Positions 50,801-57,400 of a stretch of DNA of 64,000 nt are shown in pieces; the first letter of the stretch is position 1; every line of letters begins with the position of its first letter. Under the pieces are notes generated by a model. That model worked only from the letters and a program-made list of their open reading frames with translations, had not been told where the DNA came from and did no database searches. A program made the position numbers and the translations under genes. Source of the stretch: Prostheceraeus crozeri (Eukaryota > Platyhelminthes > Polycladida > Euryleptidae). The DNA is taken from the NCBI GenBank assembly GCA_907163375.1, contig CAJQUW010003459.1:77001-141000 (forward strand), written 5' to 3'.

Positions 50801-53800
50801 GTCATCAACTCTGCATAATTTTGTCAAGAGAAACTCCACTCAATTTCTTTGCTTTTAAACAACTTGAATTCTAAACTGAGATATGTAGATTTGGGGCATT
50901 GGTATTTATTAAGCTTGCTTTTATTTGAGCTCACGCAAGTTGTGTTTATCTGAGCTCACGCTACAGAAGCTCCTCCATTGAAATGTCCTTTGAATCAATC
51001 AAATTGTCCACTTCAGACAATGTTTCATTTGATCATAAACGCTCTTCGCTGGATCCGGATATTTACACAAGGATCCGCCGGATCCCGGATCTTGACTCGG
51101 TGAAATCCTTGGCATAGTCATGTTATTAGGAGCAAGCTTGAGTCATTACACGTTTGCGATTTTATCCACCACTCTAATAGAAATACAAAAAGGACATTTT
51201 AGATCAAATATTCAACCAACAGCCTGAAGCTCCTACACGTGCCGGAGAGACCGTCGTCTAAGCTTTATCAATTGAGCGAGCATTGGGAATACATGTATCT
51301 CATTACTTCGATAACTTCAACATCACGGTTCCTGTCAAAGTGATTCAACAATAACCAACACATATTTTTGGCTTCATACTGTGAATTACCGTCATAAGAG
51401 TGTAAAAATAACCATTTCAGAATATGACTTTAATCTGCTTAAACTCATCATGCATTATGACAGCATGGAGCTATCAACAAGATAGAAGACAGAATTCAAC
51501 TCATTCGCAGTACACTGCAAGACATGCAACTGCCAAAAAAACAGCAGCAACAATAGAATGCAGCGTAATATTTTGATGTAAAAGACGATTTGCAGTAACT
51601 ACTAAGCTTGATGTTTACACGACATGGGTATAGAAGTGATTCTCAACTGGGGTGCCGCGGCACACCAGTTTACCATGTAAGACTCTAGGGGTGCCGTCCA
51701 ACCGTAGTGTGCAATATATCGGTCATTAACGTATCTATAAATTACACTTACCTACGCCACGGTGGTAGAATAGATAGAATAGTGGTATACATAGAGCAAA
51801 CTAGTCCATATGCAAGCTTATATAAAGTAGCTCAATGTGTTTTCGAAAAATATGAGATATACAGGTACATGTACATTCAATATACATATTGATTGCCGGC
51901 AGTTGCGGAGGAATTCGTGCAAGCATACCAGGGGTGGACCGCCACATTTGAATCGGTGACAAGATCGAGAAACCTTTACTTTATTATTACTATTTTTTGT
52001 CTTTTAAGGAGTTTCATAGAAATTGCCATTTAAGATATCTAACAGTTGCCCCGAGATTTGTGGCGACAGCGAAACAAACCATGAGTAAGACCTTAACACC
52101 TTTATTCTTGTTTTAAGTGAAAAATTACACTCAAACGTTGTAGTCTTATTGCAATTATGATTATTTTTAATGTCTTGAATTCATTTTGATGGTAAACAAT
52201 ACGCACGCATTCGGAATAAATGTAACAAAATGAATTCACAGACAATGTATATTCGTACAATAAAGTAGCACTTTTAATCGTAATTTTGTTTTCAGTGAAA
52301 AAATATTACTGAGTTTTGTTACAATTGCTATTATTCCTGGGATTACGTGCATTATCGGAACTACAACTTCGCAAGGACTACTGCGATCTGGAAATGACAA
52401 TCGAAAAACGCATGACCACATGGAATGAATGTTGCAATTGGGCCATCAAGCTCAAAGTCAACTTTAAACAAGCGAACTAGTAGCATCACGATTTACCTGG
52501 CGGAAGTGCAAGTCACCAATGGGAGCACGGAGAAGCATATCTATCCTACATATTCCAAGTACAAATCAAAGTCAAAGAATAAAGTTGTCGTTATTTCACT
52601 CAGACGAAGTTGATGCTCCTCTGTGAGTTTAAACCTCATTATATTATGTAATTCTACCGTAAAAACATTATTTCTGTCAAATTATTTTCTGGTTATGTGA
52701 ATTTGTCACATTTTGTCACACCAACAATGAAAACTACACATTGTGTCACATTTTATTTTGAGATGAAAAATGTCACATATTGTCACATCGGCCCAACCCT
52801 GGCATGCTTGACATAGTTTTATTAATCATGAGCAGTAACAAGCTTTTGTTCAATAGATGCAAGGAAATATATGTGATACTTATCAGCATTCACAGGCCCT
52901 GAAGGTATGACAACAAGTGATTCAGTCATGCCATATTAATTCAAGAAATTCTATGATTTCCATCATTAAGGCCATGAACAAGGGTGACGCATTATGGAAA
53001 AAGAATGAGAAACGCTGGCATAGAATCTCAAAGTGCATGAATAGTAGCACAGACTACACGTAAGTAATACAGCTTCTTATTCTACTTTTGATAGGCACGC
53101 GATTCTCCTACCGCATATCCCAGGAAACAGCCGCAGACCACCCAGCCGATTTGAATTTAAAAAAAGCAAAAAAACCGAATCCTTAACTTAGGAAAGCGAA
53201 CACATAATTTTTACATCAAGCAATTTAGAATAGCGTTATAACAACATACTCGCAATATGATAATAGCGTCATATCGAAATACATATCATAATGACCATCA
53301 AACCATACACTACCACGAATACTACGAACCTGTGTAGATTGCGAATATTACTTGCTGGCATAAAAATGATAACTTGACGGAGTACCTCCTAGGACGTATT
53401 ATGCCTAATTATGATTTACGTTGTAAGTCTTGCTGCTGATTGTTAAATAAAATGTTTAATAGAATGTTTTATTTTATTACTTCTGAAACAATATTTCGGA
53501 GGTATGACTCCATTCTCAAGTTATGCAAGTTAAAAAGACTAAGCTGGCGTATGGTTTGGCATATCTTGAGATGCTTATGCATTGATGAGTCATTTGATTT
53601 GAGATGTTCTGTGATTCTGGTATGCAGTCTTCTTATTGAACTTCCGACGTAGCGTTGTTTTTATTTGTTACATTTTATTTCGTATACCACCATTTCTTTG
53701 ACACAAATTTCTCGTTCGGGATTCAAGCATGATTTCCAACTGCATGTTTGTTGCTTTTGTTGTTATTGGTTCAGTGCATTTCTGAGAGTGAATGATTCGT

Positions 53801-54418
53801 GAGTTTTTCTTACAGGAAGCTTGAATTCTTGAAATGTTGCATTGATTTTGTTGTTGATGTTATCTGAGATGTAAGGGATCTTGGATTTGTTGCTCTCTTG
53901 TCTGATGTTATTTGTTGTTACGTAACTGAGCTTTTTCGGATAGTCATTCAGTTCCAGTATTCCAGCGCTGCCATACATACTTCTGCAGATCAAGATTTTG
54001 AAGCCATCTATCAACAACAAAGATGAGCTATCAGATTTTCATACTCTGATTTTCTAATTCCTGTTGTACATAGTATTTTAAATTTTGTATCCTTTTTGTA
54101 TTTACCTAGCTTAGTCTTTTTAACTTGTATACCTTGAGAATTGAGTTATAAGTCCGAAATATTGCTTAAAAAGTAATAATTTAAATAATTCTATCAAACA
54201 TCTTATTCAACAATCAGCAATATGGCAATTATTTTATACAGTGATAGAATGTAATTGCACAAAAGGTATCATCTGATAATCACTGTACTTTTTTCAGCAC
54301 TCACAAGCTTAATTATGCTAATAAAATTGCTTACCAGGATGCCTTTTTGTAAAGGAAGATAATGCTCATAATTAAGCTATATTATTGCTGACAAAAATAA
54401 AAATGCTGACGAAAATAA

Positions 54419-54450
<32 letters not shown>

Positions 54451-57400
54451 ATTGAAGCAAAATTTATCTAATGTTAAATGGATATTGATGCAAACGTTGA
54501 TTTATATGTATAAGTGTCAACTTGTATATTTATGATCAATGCTATCATTGCGATCACTATTGCTCAATTATATAGCCCTATAGTGATTAGAAGATAAAAT
54601 TTCTGAAATGAAATTTTCCGACAATGGACGGCTGCCAAAGAGAGAAAATTATGTAGTCAATGATTTACATTCGAGTGGGTTCTTTACAGACCCTTTCGGT
54701 CAAGCTTTTAACTATAAGTGGGCCTCTTCCAGAGATCAAAACTGCCTCTCATGAGATACATATTAGTACTTTTTCAATCAAAGCTTTCCAGTGTAAATAT
54801 ACATCAATATTCTAAATCTAAATTTATGAAATGCGACGACAAATGATAATATTGGATAAATCCATGAAAATATGCCATAAAGTTATCACTATACAGACTT
54901 CTTCAAGGTCCAATTATCAAGATCATGCTCCATGCACGTCTACTAAAATATGCAACTAAATCCAAGCTTTGAATTGAATTCGAAATAGTAAATATCAAAG
55001 ATGTTGATTTTCTTCTCGTCTTCGTTATTTTGCAATAAACAACGAAAACGAAATAAAATCAATATATTTCAATATTGGATCTTTTCAATTCAATTCAAAA
55101 CATGACAAATAGACGAGAAAATTAATCGAAAACCAAGTCCAAGCTTTACGATGCAAGGTTTTCAAGGTCTTGGATCGCTAATAAGGGCACAATTTCCAAT
55201 TCCTATATAATAAATGTTCTTACATAAGATTGTGCTTTTGTCAACATCTGGATTTAATTGTCAACACATGGATGATAGAATGACAAAAGGAATGGGCAAC
55301 ATGACATAAAGTCACGTTGTCAACATGTAAAAAAAAGCCTGTACTACGGAACACTATTTTCTTGCTCTACTCAAATAAAAACGAAAAATAAACGAATGCC
55401 ACTCGATAAAAGCGAAAAAAAAAAAACGAATGTCTGGGTGGTCTTCATCCTGTTCTAGAGTTTTGATAGGGATTCAAACGTCAGTAACTACTGAGTAGGC
55501 ATACTATAAAACAACAACATAAAATCAACATGGATTTTTGACGGCAGTAATGTGGGACATTTGAGGTCGCCTGAACAAACAAAGGATATCTTTACATGCG
55601 CGGAGTCAAATGAAGTGATTTTACATGCGAAGATCTGTTTTACTTTTCAAATCCGGTGCACTCCTACAGCTAGCCGTCCTTTATTACTAGACCTCCACTA
55701 CGTCCATCAATGCTCCAAATCGAGCAGAAATATGATATTATTTCGGCTCGGCTCCAGTGTTCCGGCGTGTATTGCTCACCCATATTTAAATCTTTTCCAT
55801 CTTCGATACTTTCGAAAGAAGCAAGACCACCATTTAACCGACATCTTTTAGACCACTATGTACTGTCAATGAAGTAATTCGGTTAAATGGTAATTCGAAT
55901 GATTGGAACTATCAGGGTTCCGCACGAATCCCGTGCAAACACCTCAAAATTAAGATGTTTTGAAAGGAGAGAAGTGCAGAGATATCTACAACTGAAATGA
56001 AGACAAAAGAAGATTTACAGATATTGAATGTGAATTGAAGTCCAGCGAACGTTCAAAGCCGTCAATGGGCGAGGTGTTATGTCATTCACATACGAATGAA
56101 TGGTCAAGTCAGGCTTCACTTGTAATGACTGTTACATAGCTTTAATCAACAAATCATCATAATAGGGTTGATTTGTTCATGAAGAAATATTTCAACCTTG
56201 TGATTTCGGTCCTGAAAACAAGTGAAATACTTGAGAGTGGAAATTCTAATACTTCGGTGTGGTTTGCAGCACACTTGTATCTCGAATTGAAGTCAATCTC
56301 AGGCGAATAATCAAACATGCTTATGAAATCAAGTCTATGATCGAAAGAAAAACAGTTGTCTTTTTCTGGCTGTTGAATATTAGGTCTGGGGTGAATATTC
56401 GAATTTTTTTAAGTAATTTCCATTTTCAGTCTCATTAAAGTAAAAGGAGTTTACTTCAGAAGTATGTTGAGTCAAGTAGTTAAGTAGGTGTGTTATTTTC
56501 GGCATTTGACCAATTATCTGATCTTATTTGACAATAGAATGCTATTATCAAGGCAATGACATCAGTCACAGTATATTTGGTGTAGTTCAAACCCTTTCCA
56601 TTTGATAGACGCAAGGAAGAGGTTCATGCATATAAATTGCTGAATTTGTGGAATAAAATCATGTCAATCTCTATATTGAGGTGAGAACAAAATAATTTTG
56701 GTCATGCAGAAATGAATTAAAATTAGTTCGGTTTCTGCTGAATGTAAATGCGCTAACTCCAAAAGGAAGTAGGGGGCTAATAGATTCATAGGGATAAGGA
56801 GGCAATAATTCTTAAATTCACGAACTTCGACTCAGCTTAAATTCCACTTTATTAGTAAGCATGGCGGTTAACGACTTAGGGATTTAAGTTCGTGAAGAAA
56901 TTCACGAACTTCGATTCGCTTCGAAGTCTGTAACATTGCTACTGCAGTAGCTGTTTTAGGGGAGCGAACAAATTCACGAACTTCAATTCGATTGCTGTTG
57001 ACTGAATTAGTTTAAGGAAGATCAAAATGAGCGAATGAATAAGTGTCGTGTCCAATCAGCATCGCCGTAGCACAACAAGAAATCAGGCTGATGAAAAATA
57101 ATTTGATGCCTGAAACCACAGAATTAAATATTTTGTTTATCTGCTTCGGTTTGCTAGAAGTGTGATTGATTAGAAATCGACGGCACATCGTGGAACTTAC
57201 TAAGTGGGGAAAAAGGAATTCCTGATACCTAACAAAGATAGAAAAAAAGGTCGTGCGTCGCTTGCGGATTAATGCGAGTTCCAGCAAAGTGCTTCGACTG
57301 CCAAAATTCCTTCAGATTCGAAGAATTCAAATTATTGCTCACATGTTTGCTCCATAATGTTGGACCTTCCGATCATTATTAAAAAAAGTAGCAGACGTAC

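Larger units (their letters stand above)
47050..51110. mobile_element. Inverted GGATCC-rich ends around a P-like relic
   Basis: The left end has ccgag followed by ccagatcctagatccggttg and gatcccggatcc. The right end, reverse complemented, has ccgag then caagatccgggatccggcgg and atcc. They align at about 20 of 25 positions in inverted orientation. No convincing TSD was found (ggcata occurs near both edges). The interval contains the THAP transposase relic below, which may or may not belong to this element. Confidence 0.4.

Noticed and set aside
54419-54452. The (GAT)n tract as a coding poly-Asp or regulatory element
   Set aside because: No open frame extends on either side. It is an ordinary microsatellite.
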